Positions 7,712-16,009 are shown, counted from the stretch's first letter. The stretch is 37,707 nucleotides of DNA from Oligoflexia bacterium (GCA_903881565.1 CAIRTR010000314.1:1-37707), one strand, 5' to 3'. Notes: generated by a model not told the origin, from the sequence alone. Translations and numbers: made by a program.

Positions 7712-8580
7712 AGCTAGCCCTCCGGCCCTGGAAAGTTTCGCTCGCTAATCAGCTTTTTTCATCCGGTGCAATGGGGCTACTCCTTGTGCTCTTAAGTTTT
7801 CTTTTATGGCTCGGCCAAGGCCTTAAACCCGTCGTGGATCGCATGGATCGTGAGCAGGTGATTACGGCCTACATCCATCCCGGGATTGAAGTGCAGGATG
7901 AAGGGCCCGTGATTGATTCAATCCGCGTTGCGGTGGGCGCTTCTGCGCAGCGTGATTCAGAAACGCAGGCTCCGGTGTCTGTAAGACGGGTCAATACTGA
8001 GGAATTTTTTTCGTTGATTCGCAACTCGTATCCCGACCTCGCGCGCGAAGTTGAAGACCTCGGAGCCGAGGCCAAAAAACTGGTCCCCAGGTACGTTTCG
8101 ATATCCGGAATGCTCGATGCCAAAGCCATTGATCGCGTTCGGGCGATTCCAGGGATCGAGAGTGCGGAAACTTCGCGCGAGCGTTTCAAACATATCGCAG
8201 GCGCGTTTTCGACTCTGCGATGGGTATCGATTTTCTTAAGCTTAGGAATTTCTGTGGCGATGCTTTCAGGACTGATCCATTTGGCCCGCACCAACTCCAT
8301 GCTGCATCGGGATTCGCTGGCGCTCCTTCGCTTGTGGGGCGCATCCAATCTCACGATGCGTGCGCCGAGTTTGATTTCGGGTTTAATGGTTGGGCTGCTT
8401 GGGGGCACGTTAGCTGCGAGCGTTTGGGTGGGCGCAAGTTTATTGGCTTTGTCCAAAATTCGCCTGCTTTCACCGCTTTTTGAAGCTCTTCCGAATCCAC
8501 CTGCTTATTTTGCTTTGCTCATACTCGGCTGCGGGATCTTGCTCGGCATGCTCTCCGGATTGGCCGAGAGGAAGACCTAA
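7699..8580 (+). CDS. ftsX: Cell division membrane protein FtsX
   Basis: A 293-residue permease-like protein read from a TTG start. It has the FtsX topology: a first membrane helix (GAMGLLLVLLSFLLWLG), a periplasmic extracellular loop (about residues 45-175) and three further helices (VSIFLSLGISVAMLSGLIHLA, LISGLMVGLLGGTLAASVWVG, YFALLILGCGILLGMLSGL). The loop contains the family-type segment REQVITAYIHPGIEVQD. In FtsEX the periplasmic loop binds EnvC (or PcsB in Gram-positives). The gene overlaps ftsE by 13 nt, and envC starts 1 nt after its stop. Confidence 0.88.
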   Translation: MYLLKLALRPWKVSLANQLFSSGAMGLLLVLLSFLLWLGQGLKPVVDRMDREQVITAYIHPGIEVQDEGPVIDSIRVAVGASAQRDSETQAPVSVRRVNTEEFFSLIRNSYPDLAREVEDLGAEAKKLVPRYVSISGMLDAKAIDRVRAIPGIESAETSRERFKHIAGAFSTLRWVSIFLSLGISVAMLSGLIHLARTNSMLHRDSLALLRLWGASNLTMRAPSLISGLMVGLLGGTLAASVWVGASLLALSKIRLLSPLFEALPNPPAYFALLILGCGILLGMLSGLAERKT

Positions 8581-8581
8581 G

Positions 8582-9781
8582 ATGGGAAGGCAGTGGCTTC
8601 GCTTAGTGATTGCTTCGGGTTTTGGTATTAGCCTGAGCGCTTGGGCCGCTCCTGCGGCTCCTGCTCCCGGGAAACTTGTTAATCGCCTGCACTCAATCAG
8701 TCAAGAAGTGCTCTCCGCAGAGCAGCGCCTGATCGAAGGGATCAAAACCCAACAACAGGCAAAATCTCAGATTAAAGAAATTCAGCATTTGATTCATTTA
8801 CGCCAAAGCGAGCGTACGCTTCGAAAAGAGCGTATGAGTGAGTTAGAGGGGACCCTCTCTGAACTCGAAAGACGGCGCAATCACGTCAGCGGTAAAATCG
8901 CGGCCCAACAACGGACGATTCGACATTTGCTTCAGGCGCTCGAAACCTCTTTGCGCGAAGACGGCGGATCCGCCTACGAGCCTTCCCGCGAGAAGATCGA
9001 AGCGCCAAGACGTAGGCTTTTATCGAATCTCACGGACCGTGGGATCAAGGAGATCGAAGCGCTGAAAGTCGACCTCAACGACTCTGACCAGCTCGAAGAA
9101 CGCATCCAAGAAGAAAGGCATCAACTCGCCTCACTCTCCCAAGATCTTCAGGAGCAAGAGACGTTGCTTGAGTTTAATCGCAAACTCCAATCCGATCTTC
9201 TCCAACGCAAAAGCCAGCAGCGACTTGCCGATTTGCTTCAGTACCAAAAGCTGAAAAAATCGCAGGGCCAGGTGGAGACCTTGATTCAGCAGTTTAATGC
9301 TCGTCGGGAGCTTGAGCGAGTACAAGACACCGAACGAACCGCCGCTTCATCGGCTACGACAGTGACGGCCTCGATGGCTCAAAGTGCGTTTGGCGTCTTA
9401 AAGGGGCGACTCGCCATGCCCGTCTTGGGTGGAAAAATTGTTGCGGGCTTCGGCCGCGCGTTTGATCCCAAATCCAGGCTCACGATTTTCCGTAAAGGCG
9501 TTGAGATCTCAAACCCAAAAGTGATCGCGGTCCGAGCTGTCGCTTCTGGCCTTGTGGCCTATTCGGGTGAATTGCCCGACCTTGGCAAAGTGACAGTGAT
9601 TGATCATGGCGATCACTTCTATACGCTGCTTGCAAAACTTGGCGAAGTTTCGACCAAGACCGGACAGAGCATTGAAAAAGGCGAGTCAGTAGGGATGACG
9701 GATAACCAGGGGACTCCGGTTTATTTTGAAATCCGCACACGCAATGTGGCAGTGAATCCCGTGCAGTGGTTGGGGAATTAG
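8582..9781 (+). CDS. envC: Murein hydrolase activator EnvC (degenerate LytM domain)
   Basis: A 399-residue periplasmic protein. The ATG at 8582 follows the ftsX stop by one base and has GAGAGGAAG upstream. From this start the protein has a clean signal peptide (LRLVIASGFGISLSAWAAPA). A long Glu/Gln/Arg-rich coiled coil occupies about residues 30-270. A C-terminal LytM/M23 domain (about 275-399) ends in YFEIRTRNVAVNPVQWLG, very like EnvC. The zinc ligands of active LytM enzymes are missing: the HxxxD site reads KGVEIS and the HxH site reads VYFE. This matches known EnvC, which activates amidases rather than cutting peptidoglycan itself. The stop codon overlaps the stop of the convergent downstream gene. 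Confidence 0.92.
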   Translation: MGRQWLRLVIASGFGISLSAWAAPAAPAPGKLVNRLHSISQEVLSAEQRLIEGIKTQQQAKSQIKEIQHLIHLRQSERTLRKERMSELEGTLSELERRRNHVSGKIAAQQRTIRHLLQALETSLREDGGSAYEPSREKIEAPRRRLLSNLTDRGIKEIEALKVDLNDSDQLEERIQEERHQLASLSQDLQEQETLLEFNRKLQSDLLQRKSQQRLADLLQYQKLKKSQGQVETLIQQFNARRELERVQDTERTAASSATTVTASMAQSAFGVLKGRLAMPVLGGKIVAGFGRAFDPKSRLTIFRKGVEISNPKVIAVRAVASGLVAYSGELPDLGKVTVIDHGDHFYTLLAKLGEVSTKTGQSIEKGESVGMTDNQGTPVYFEIRTRNVAVNPVQWLGN

Positions 9782-10343
9782 AATTGGCAATTTTCCTTGG
9801 AACTTGTCGTCGATAGAAACTTTGACCGACAAGCTTCATATTGAGCCTGGGAAATCGGCTTCTCAGATTCGCGAATTAACATCTCGCCATATTGTGAATG
9901 AGATTTCTTCGTGATGCTCATTCCCGACGCGTCGAGTGTCGCTGCACCCTCTACCGTCGAACCGTTGAGCACTCCACTGACAAACCGAATTTGATAACTC
10001 CAACCTGTCCAAAGCCAATCAGGCCCATCAAAGACCAGTTTTCCAACAAAAGAGTGAAGTTCATCGGTCGCAATCAGGACGTTTGTCGAATCCACCCGTG
10101 TCATCGTGGTTACATCATGAAAAGGGGGTTGGCAGGAGACGTGGTTCGCTTGATCAGGGAAAATGTTCCTCCACGAGGAGTCGCACCATCAGCAGAATAA
10201 AAACTGACTGGCCCGTAAAAAAATGACGTTGAATCCGCAAGGGGCTGATCGCTTGCGATCTTACGCTTTCCGGAAACTTCGGCATTAACAAGTCCGTGGA
10301 CGGCGAAAAAGAAGGCAAGACTTAGAATGACTGTTTTTTTCAC
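9778..10343 (-). pseudogene. Secreted protein of unknown function, split by a one-base frameshift
   Basis: Two adjacent minus-strand frames look like one gene. The first (10343-10110, 77 codons, GTG start) has a signal peptide (TVILSLAFFFAVHGLVNAEV) but stops early. The second (10104-9778, 108 codons) has no signal peptide or plausible own start. Adding one base to the CCCCC-TTTT run near 10117-10125 joins them through PFHDVTTMTRVDST into a coherent secreted protein of about 188 residues. No family is recognised; a segment WTGWSYQIRFVSG and a late CRSKFL are visible. The break could be a real mutation, a phase-variable tract or a sequencing error in a homopolymer. The stop at 9778 shares two bases with the envC stop (convergent). 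Confidence 0.6.
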
Positions 10344-10365
10344 GCGAATTTATCCCCCGTGAAAC

Positions 10366-10371
10366 AGTATA
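10366..10371 (-). promoter_or_regulatory. Possible -10 element for the frameshifted secreted gene
   Basis: TATACT on the minus strand lies 23 nt before the GTG at 10343, followed by a GGGGGA ribosome-binding sequence. No convincing -35 is seen 16-18 nt upstream. Confidence 0.25.
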
Positions 10372-10445
10372 CCTCGCTTCCAACCCGGGAACTACGGGCC
10401 GACCAAAAAAACATTGTCTTTTCGAGCAGACAACGCCCTTCGACG

Positions 10446-10590
10446 TTGACCACCCGCACCCTCGCCGGCGAGGTTTCGCAGGCCTACACCCTAAGCGGGC
10501 GAATTTCCGAAATCGCGAAGTTAATGGCCTAAGCCCCCCACCCTTACCCCGATAACTTCACTATTTCGGAAATTCAAAGCCCAAGGCCCG
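10446..10590 (+). repeat. 145-bp dispersed repeat with long hairpin, copy A
   Basis: This is the first of two direct copies (the other is 11212-11356, offset 766 bp, no gaps, 124 of 145 positions identical by hand alignment). It holds a 14-bp perfect palindrome (CCTCGCCGGCGAGG, 10460-10473). It also holds a 23-bp inverted repeat with arms 10501-10523 and 10553-10575 (21 of 23 pairs) around a 29-nt C-rich loop. It fills much of the 305-bp gene-poor stretch 10344-10648; nothing else is seen there except the weak -10 at 10366. The structure is that of a non-coding REP/MITE-like element. Confidence 0.85.
10501..10575. repeat. Inverted repeat (23-bp arms) within copy A
   Basis: Arms begin GAATTTCCGAAAT and end ATTTCGGAAATTC. 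Two mismatches fall in the middle of the right arm relative to copy B. A transcript would fold into a long stem ending in a C-rich loop with the GGCCTAAGCC segment. Confidence 0.85.
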
Positions 10591-10648
10591 TCACGCTCTT
10601 GCCGGAAATGTGGACACTTCACTCACCTTGCGATATCGCTTGGTCCCA

Positions 10649-11155
10649 ATGTCGCACATGCAACAACCCGGCTGCAAAATCCGCGAAATCGATCCCCAAT
10701 CCCAAGCAGAGATATCCCTTGTTGCCCAGCGAATGCGCCAAACATTGATTGAGGTTCTGGGTGAGGAAAAAGGCACCGCGATGTACACCATGGACTGGCT
10801 CACAGAGAGAGTTCGATGGCATTTGGATCCCAAAAGACGCGTTTTTCTATCAGAGAATGAGGCGAGGCAAATTACCGGACACGCTATCGCCCGAATTGAG
10901 AGTGGGGATGATGGAATTCTACTCGGATATTTTTCGACGGTATTTGTGGCGCTTGACTCGAGAAGGCAGGGGATCGCAGGCACTCTCCTAAGACATGTCG
11001 AGAGTTGGTTCCTGGAAAATGGTATACCGAAGATTGTCTACAATACGGCGAAGAACCATTCGGCAATTATCGCCCTGTTTTCGGCGCATGGTTATCGGAT
11101 CACCTATTCGGAGTTTGAGATGATTCAGCTCACGAAGGTGCTTTCGGGATCTTAG
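10649..11155 (+). CDS. GNAT-family N-acetyltransferase
   Basis: About 168 residues from the ATG at 10649; an ATG at 10658 or a GTG at 10610 are possible alternatives in the same frame. The protein has the GNAT fold signature: a beta strand FSTVFVALDSRR followed by the acetyl-CoA pyrophosphate loop RRQGIAGTLLRHVESWF. A later segment KIVYNTAKNHSAIIALFSAHGYR has the typical N-x4-AI-x-LF-x2-GY of the family. It transfers an acyl group from acyl-CoA to an amine. Substrate is not predictable. The gene sits alone between two direct copies of a hairpin-bearing repeat, suggesting a cassette that entered or could leave by recombination. Confidence 0.82.
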   Translation: MSHMQQPGCKIREIDPQSQAEISLVAQRMRQTLIEVLGEEKGTAMYTMDWLTERVRWHLDPKRRVFLSENEARQITGHAIARIESGDDGILLGYFSTVFVALDSRRQGIAGTLLRHVESWFLENGIPKIVYNTAKNHSAIIALFSAHGYRITYSEFEMIQLTKVLSGS

Positions 11156-11211
11156 CCTATTCTGAGTAGGGTATCTAACGGGAGATGAACAGCCTAAACC
11201 ACTGTCTCCGT

Positions 11212-11356
11212 TTGACAAGCCGCACCCTCGCCGGCGAGGTGGCACCCTCTCAGCCCCTAAGCGGGCGAATTTCCGAAATCGCGAAGTTAAAGGCCTAAGC
11301 CCCCCACCCTAGCCCAGGTAATTTCGCGATTTCGGAAATTCAAAGCCCAAGGCACG
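11212..11356 (+). repeat. 145-bp dispersed repeat with long hairpin, copy B
   Basis: Second direct copy of the element at 10446-10590. It has the same 14-bp palindrome (11226-11239) and an even better hairpin: arms 11267-11289 and 11319-11341 match at 22 of 23 positions, the odd one being a G opposite T. Differences between copies cluster in the segment between palindrome and stem (10 of 21 mismatches), while the left stem arm is identical in both. That pattern suggests the stem is the conserved part. Confidence 0.85.
11267..11341. repeat. Inverted repeat (23-bp arms) within copy B
   Basis: Left arm 11267-11289 pairs with right arm 11319-11341 across a 29-nt loop. It is near-perfect and is the longest hairpin seen in the window. 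No T-run follows it, so it is not a classical intrinsic terminator. Confidence 0.85.
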
Positions 11357-11379
11357 CAAGCAACCCAACTGCCATTCCC

Positions 11380-11409
11380 TTGACGAACAGCTTGAATACT
11401 CACGAGAAT
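11380..11409 (+). promoter_or_regulatory. Possible promoter of the ctpA-xseA gene run
   Basis: TTGACG at 11380-11385 and GAGAAT at 11404-11409 with an 18-nt spacer, about 75 nt before the ctpA ATG. The -35 is five of six and the -10 four of six to consensus. It lies just after repeat B. Confidence 0.35.
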
Positions 11410-11483
11410 TTCGCACCCCGAACTCCAAAACTCACTGATAATCCATTGCGGTGGCTATTTATTTAGTTTAGCCTAATCGTTAT

Positions 11484-12992
11484 ATGCTTAACCTCACAAA
11501 AAGAATCTCTGTGTTCGCATTAGTCATCACTGTTTCCTTCTTAGGAATCAATCTCGGCCAGGGCCTCACCCACCACGTGGCAAACCTCACTGCGGCACAT
11601 GCGGCGCCGCCGGCTTCACCCACGGCAAAAGATGATAAAGCGGGACCCACACGCTACGAAAACCTCGAACTCTTCCAAAAAGTTCTCCATTTCGTCGAAG
11701 CCAATTACGTCGACGAAATCAAAAACAAAGACCTCGTCTACGGCGCCATCAAAGGCATGCTCGAGACGCTGGATCCTCACTCCAATTTTCTGACCCCTGA
11801 GATCTTCAAAGAAATGAAAGTCGACACCTCCGGCAAGTTCGGCGGCCTCGGCATCGAAATCGGGATCAAAGACAATATCCTCACCATCATGGCGCCGATT
11901 GAAGATACGCCCGCTTGGCGCGCAGGCCTTAAGCCCAATGACCGCATCGTGAAGATCAATGCCGAGAGCACCAAGGGCATGACCCTGATGGAAGCCGTCG
12001 GCAAGATGCGCGGGAAAAAGGGCACCGACGTCACCCTCTCCATTTATCGTGATGGCTTTGAGAAGATTCGCGACGTGACCGTCACCCGCGATGTGATCAA
12101 GATTCAATCCGTTAAGAGCGAAGAGCTTGAGCCCGAATACGGCTATATTCGTTTGACGAGCTTTAACGAAAGCGCGGCAACCGACATCAAGAAGGCCATC
12201 GAAAAGCTCGAATCCAAAAAGAAACTCAAAGGACTCGTATTCGACTTACGCACCAATCCAGGCGGACTGCTCGACCAAGCCGTCGAAGTCTCATCCCTCT
12301 TCATCGATGAGGGCGTGATCGTTTCGACGATCGGCCGCAATCGCGATCAAAAAGATGTCAAATACGCTCGCAAAGGAAATGCTCGTAAAGACTTCCCTGT
12401 TGCGATTCTCGTGAATTCAAACTCCGCCTCAGCCGCTGAGATCGTGGCCGGCGCACTCCAAGATCATCACCGTGCCATCATCATGGGACAACCGACCTTT
12501 GGAAAGGGATCCGTGCAGACCGTGATTGAATTAGGCCCAGATCTCGGACTGAAGCTAACCATCGCCCGCTACTACACCCCGAGTGGTCGTAGCATTCAGG
12601 AAAAGGGCGTACATCCAGACATCATCCTTGATGACTACGATCCAAAACTCCTGACCGAAGCCAAGCGCAAGCTTGATCCTTTTCGCGAAAAAGACCTCAA
12701 AGGCCACATGGTCAACACAGATGAAGACGATGGCGCCAAAGAATACAAAAAAGAAGAACTCGATTCTTTGATGAAAGAAGGCAAGGATTCCGAGTCGAAG
12801 TCGAGTAAGAAGAAGGGCGACTCCAAATCCAAGGAGCGCTCTAGCAGTAAAGAAGAAGACGACATGACGCCTACAAAGATCAACCCCAAAGAAGATTTTC
12901 AGGTTCGCGAGGCGCTGAACTACATCAAATCTTACGATGTGTTCAAAAAGCTCATGGTAGAAGAAAAGCCTGCGACCAAAGCATCCAAGTAA
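11484..12992 (+). CDS. ctpA: C-terminal processing peptidase (S41 family, PDZ domain)
   Basis: A 502-residue periplasmic serine protease with an N-terminal signal or anchor helix (about residues 8-27). The segment DPHSNFLTPEIFKEM is typical of the family. A PDZ domain spans about 105-190 (GLGIEIGIKDNILTIMAPIEDTPA). The S41 core contains SNSASAAEIVAGALQDHHRA, placing the nucleophile at S316, and PTFGKGSVQ with the general base at K341. The 25-residue spacing equals that of known Ser-Lys CTPs. The last 110 residues hold a Lys/Glu/Ser-rich, probably disordered stretch. CTPs trim C-termini of envelope proteins or control peptidoglycan hydrolases. xseA starts directly after the stop. Confidence 0.93.
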   Translation: MLNLTKRISVFALVITVSFLGINLGQGLTHHVANLTAAHAAPPASPTAKDDKAGPTRYENLELFQKVLHFVEANYVDEIKNKDLVYGAIKGMLETLDPHSNFLTPEIFKEMKVDTSGKFGGLGIEIGIKDNILTIMAPIEDTPAWRAGLKPNDRIVKINAESTKGMTLMEAVGKMRGKKGTDVTLSIYRDGFEKIRDVTVTRDVIKIQSVKSEELEPEYGYIRLTSFNESAATDIKKAIEKLESKKKLKGLVFDLRTNPGGLLDQAVEVSSLFIDEGVIVSTIGRNRDQKDVKYARKGNARKDFPVAILVNSNSASAAEIVAGALQDHHRAIIMGQPTFGKGSVQTVIELGPDLGLKLTIARYYTPSGRSIQEKGVHPDIILDDYDPKLLTEAKRKLDPFREKDLKGHMVNTDEDDGAKEYKKEELDSLMKEGKDSESKSSKKKGDSKSKERSSSKEEDDMTPTKINPKEDFQVREALNYIKSYDVFKKLMVEEKPATKASK

Positions 12993-14222
12993 GTGGCCCC
13001 AGATATTAAAGACACGCAAGACCCTCAAGAGGCGCAGACTCCGCCGTTAGCACTTACGGTCAGCCAACTGACTTTACAGATCAAGAAATCCCTTGAACCC
13101 GCTTTTTCCCAAGTGTGGGTTCAAGGAGAAATCAGTAACTGCAAACCCGCGTCCTCGGGACATGCCTATTTTTCGCTTAAAGACTCGGGAGCGATGCTAT
13201 CAGCCGCCTATTTTGGATGGGGACTGAAGCGCCGCGGTTTTGATTTAAAGGACGGACTCCAAGTTCGTTGCCGCGGGAAAATTGCCATTTACGCTCCTCG
13301 GGGAAGTTACCAGCTCGTATTGGATCATATCGAGCCCTTGGGAGCAGGCGCTCTACAGCTCGCCTTCGAGCAACTCAAAGCAAAACTTGCGGCCGAGGGC
13401 CTTTTTGATTCCGCTCGAAAGCGAACCCTGCCCCCCTACCCCAAGAATGTCGTGATTATCACCTCCCCCACGGGTGCGGCGATTCAAGACATGCTCAACA
13501 TCCTGGGGCGCCGAGCACCGCACGTCCATATTACGATCATTCCTGCCCTTGTTCAGGGAGAAGAAGCCCCCCGACACCTCATCAGGGGACTGGAAGTCGC
13601 TAACAAACATCGCATGGGAGACCTCATCGTTTTGGCTCGAGGAGGCGGCAGTATCGAAGACCTCTGGGCGTTCAACGACGAGGCCTTGGCCCGAAGTATC
13701 GCTGCCTCGGCGCTACCGGTAGTCTCGGGCGTAGGTCATGAGATTGATTTCACCATCAGCGATTTTGTTTCCGACCTAAGAGCCCCCACCCCGTCCGCTG
13801 CCGCAGAGATTATCACAGGCTTCTGGGTCGAAGCCGTTGGCAAGCTCCAGGAATCCCGCAGACGCCTTCTCTTTTCCATGCAGCGTGAACTTCAATCGCG
13901 CAAGAACATGCTCTCCCATATCGCCGCTCGAGTCGTCAGCCCCCGCGATAAGCTACGAGATCAGGCCCAACGATGTGATGAACTTTCCTTGAGACTCCAG
14001 CAAGGTTTTCAGCTACAATTAGAGAGAAGACGAGCCGTTCTTGCAAGCTTGATGGGGAAGCTAGATGCGCTTTCACCCCTTCGAGTTCTTGATCGTGGTT
14101 TCTCAATCGTGAGAGACCCAACGGAACAAGGCCGCGTCATTCGGAGCGTGAAACAAATTCGTGAAGGACAAAGACTGGAACTCACCTTTGCAGATGGAAA
14201 CAAACAAGTCCAAGCTCTTTAG
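12993..14222 (+). CDS. xseA: Exodeoxyribonuclease VII large subunit
   Basis: A 409-residue cytoplasmic subunit of exonuclease VII, which degrades single-stranded DNA to short oligonucleotides. The GTG start follows the ctpA stop with no gap. The N-terminal OB-fold is recognisable (VWVQGEISNCKPASSGHAYFSLKD). The catalytic part contains VVIITSPTGAAIQDMLNIL, the ARGGGSIEDLWAFNDE block and SGVGHEIDFTISDFVSDLRAPTPSAAAE, all hallmark XseA segments. A coiled-coil region (about 290-360) precedes a short C-terminal domain with LDRGFSIV. The small subunit gene xseB is not adjacent in this window. The C-terminus overlaps the next gene by 29 nt. Confidence 0.95.
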   Translation: MAPDIKDTQDPQEAQTPPLALTVSQLTLQIKKSLEPAFSQVWVQGEISNCKPASSGHAYFSLKDSGAMLSAAYFGWGLKRRGFDLKDGLQVRCRGKIAIYAPRGSYQLVLDHIEPLGAGALQLAFEQLKAKLAAEGLFDSARKRTLPPYPKNVVIITSPTGAAIQDMLNILGRRAPHVHITIIPALVQGEEAPRHLIRGLEVANKHRMGDLIVLARGGGSIEDLWAFNDEALARSIAASALPVVSGVGHEIDFTISDFVSDLRAPTPSAAAEIITGFWVEAVGKLQESRRRLLFSMQRELQSRKNMLSHIAARVVSPRDKLRDQAQRCDELSLRLQQGFQLQLERRRAVLASLMGKLDALSPLRVLDRGFSIVRDPTEQGRVIRSVKQIREGQRLELTFADGNKQVQAL

Positions 14223-15081
14223 AGCATTCGGGATCTGCTTTTTGTTATGGGGAACCCTGGCTGCAGGGGCGACCGGCCCTTTTACTCTATCTGCCGACAA
14301 AATTGCAAACGGCGGCGTTGTTCGAATCAGCGCCATACTCCCAAAAGATGCAAATCCTGCAACACTTAAAGGACGCTTCGAGCAAACGACTCTTTTCTTT
14401 TTCCCAAATTTCTCTGTTGAAAATGGACTCTTTGAGAGCTTCTTAGGAATTCCACATGCCCACGGACCCGAGAAGTCCAAAGTTCAGCTTGAATGGACAA
14501 GCGGTGATGGAAAAGTAACCACCCAAGAACTCCTGTTTGAAATCATTGATGGCGGCTACGCTTCTGAGTCTCTTAAAGTCGAACCTCGAAAAGTCAGCCC
14601 CCGCAAAAAGGACCTTATCAGGATCAAAAAAGAAGTCTCCGAAGTCGGTGCGCTCTATTCAAAAGTGAGGCTTGAGAAACGTTGGACGGGCCCCTTTAAG
14701 TTTCCAATCGATAGCCCGATGACAAGCCCCTATGGCACAAAGCGGATGTTCAATGGACAGGTGCAGAGCTACCATAGCGGCTTGGACCTTAAAGCCGCCG
14801 TTGGGACACGGGTTAAAGCCGCCGCTCCCGGAGTTGTTGTATTAGCAAAAGACCTCTTTTTTAGCGGGGGCACCGTCATCATTGATCATGGTTACGGGTT
14901 CTTTTCGCTTTATTGCCATTTGAGTGCGTTTAAAGTGAAACCGGGACAGGAAATTCAAACCGGAAACCTCCTGGGCCTTTCCGGCAAATCAGGACGGGTG
15001 AGCGGTCCCCACCTTCATTGGCAAGTCGTCGTACAGAAAGTAAAAGTAAACCCCCTTGAAATAACAAAGGTGATGCGATGA
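14194..15081 (+). CDS. Secreted M23 (LytM-type) metallopeptidase
   Basis: A 295-residue periplasmic peptidase. The ATG at 14194 is preferred over an in-frame GTG at 14161 because it gives a compact signal peptide (LFRAFGICFLLWGTLAAGATG); the overlap with xseA is then 29 nt. The C-terminal M23 domain is complete. It has HSGLDL (H194, D198), a catalytic-type histidine in CHLS (H242) and HLHW (H273, H275), within the framework VKAAAPGVVVLA and GLSGKSGRVSGPHLHW. It should therefore be an active zinc endopeptidase on peptidoglycan cross-links, unlike the degenerate EnvC nearby. Residues about 22-160 form an N-terminal domain of unknown type. Its TGA stop overlaps the ATG of the next gene (ATGA). 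Confidence 0.88.
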   Translation: METNKSKLFRAFGICFLLWGTLAAGATGPFTLSADKIANGGVVRISAILPKDANPATLKGRFEQTTLFFFPNFSVENGLFESFLGIPHAHGPEKSKVQLEWTSGDGKVTTQELLFEIIDGGYASESLKVEPRKVSPRKKDLIRIKKEVSEVGALYSKVRLEKRWTGPFKFPIDSPMTSPYGTKRMFNGQVQSYHSGLDLKAAVGTRVKAAAPGVVVLAKDLFFSGGTVIIDHGYGFFSLYCHLSAFKVKPGQEIQTGNLLGLSGKSGRVSGPHLHWQVVVQKVKVNPLEITKVMR

Positions 15082-15992
15082 CAAAAATTCGTTTTTTCGT
15101 TTTCGTAATAGCTCTTTCGTTTTTGAACGGGTCCTCGGCCTGGGCGGCAAAAACTGCAACAGTCTCTTTTGATGAGGCACCCCTATTTGAAAAGCCCGAC
15201 AAAAAATCCAAAGTGGTTGAACGCCTTCGCAATGGCTCAATCATCACGACGGCCAACGATCCCAAGGAAGGATTCTATCGCGCTCGTACCCCCACTGGCG
15301 CTTCGGGATATATCCCTTCCGAAATGGTGAATTTTTACGCCGCCTCGGAGCGCACGCAGGGGGTATCTCAAGGCACCAAAGGCTTCACGAAGGTCAGCTT
15401 TGAGGTCTTTGGCGGTCTCTCTCTTTTTAAGTACTCTGAGGCCAATGCGCTTATTGCATCCGACTTTAATGGCATCCAAAATGGCCTATCGTTCGGTGGC
15501 GAATTGGGGTTCTGGCCCACGCGGGTGTTTGGCTTTATTCTACGGGCGGAGTATCTCTCAAAGGCCGTGATTGCGAACGAAAGTACCACCAATACGGACT
15601 ATAATATTGGCGCAACTTCTCTTCCCATCTATCTCGGGATCAATTTACGTTTTTTGAATGAAAAAAAGGTTTCGGCGTCACTGAGTCTCTTGCCTGGCTA
15701 CACGCTCATTAATCAGCTGACAGGCAGAGCCTCGGCCTTGCCAGCCTCAGATCAAACAGTGTTCTCGGCTAAGGCCCTCTCGTATTTGGCAAAACTAGAT
15801 TTAGCGGTTAGCTTAACCCAAAAACTCTTCGTGTTTGGCGAAGGGGGATATCGCTACTCGAAGTCCGCTTCAATTACACCAACAACGGCTGGAGCGGGTT
15901 GCGTTATTTTTCAGACCTCCGGCGCCTACGTCCCCATTTCGCTTAATTCTAGCGGCCCGTTTTTTGACGGGGGCCTCGGGCTGCGATTCTAG
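15078..15992 (+). CDS. SH3-domain protein with outer-membrane beta-barrel-like C-terminus
   Basis: A 304-residue envelope protein with a signal peptide ending near SSAWAAK (residue 24). Residues about 25-85 form a bacterial SH3 domain (ATVSFDEAPLFEKPDKKSKV, then GFYRARTPTGASGYIPSEMV). From about 105 to the end the sequence alternates hydrophobic and polar residues with many aromatics and glycines. It ends in FDGGLGLRF, a terminal-phenylalanine beta-signal expected of outer-membrane barrels. A likely role is a peptidoglycan-contacting outer-membrane protein; this is inferred from domain order only. Translationally coupled to the M23 gene by the ATGA overlap, suggesting that the two work together. 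Confidence 0.72.
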   Translation: MTKIRFFVFVIALSFLNGSSAWAAKTATVSFDEAPLFEKPDKKSKVVERLRNGSIITTANDPKEGFYRARTPTGASGYIPSEMVNFYAASERTQGVSQGTKGFTKVSFEVFGGLSLFKYSEANALIASDFNGIQNGLSFGGELGFWPTRVFGFILRAEYLSKAVIANESTTNTDYNIGATSLPIYLGINLRFLNEKKVSASLSLLPGYTLINQLTGRASALPASDQTVFSAKALSYLAKLDLAVSLTQKLFVFGEGGYRYSKSASITPTTAGAGCVIFQTSGAYVPISLNSSGPFFDGGLGLRF

Positions 15993-16009
15993 ACGTCACG
16001 GAGGACGGC

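Larger units (their letters stand above)
11156..11483. other. Intergenic region with repeat copy B and ctpA promoter region
   Basis: This 328-bp stretch has no credible gene. It holds the second 145-bp repeat (11212-11356) and, after it, a possible sigma-70 promoter (11380-11409) for the ctpA run. The remaining sequence is unremarkable. Confidence 0.7.

Noticed and set aside
10446-11356. The two hairpin repeats read as a CRISPR array or as IS ends
   Set aside because: Only two copies, 145 bp each, spaced by a gene and in direct orientation; no cas genes, no transposase between them and no target-site duplication seen.
12555-13028. 157-codon minus-strand frame inside ctpA
   Set aside because: Antisense shadow of the Lys/Glu-rich coding region, rich in Phe/Val as expected from reversed GAA/AAG codons.
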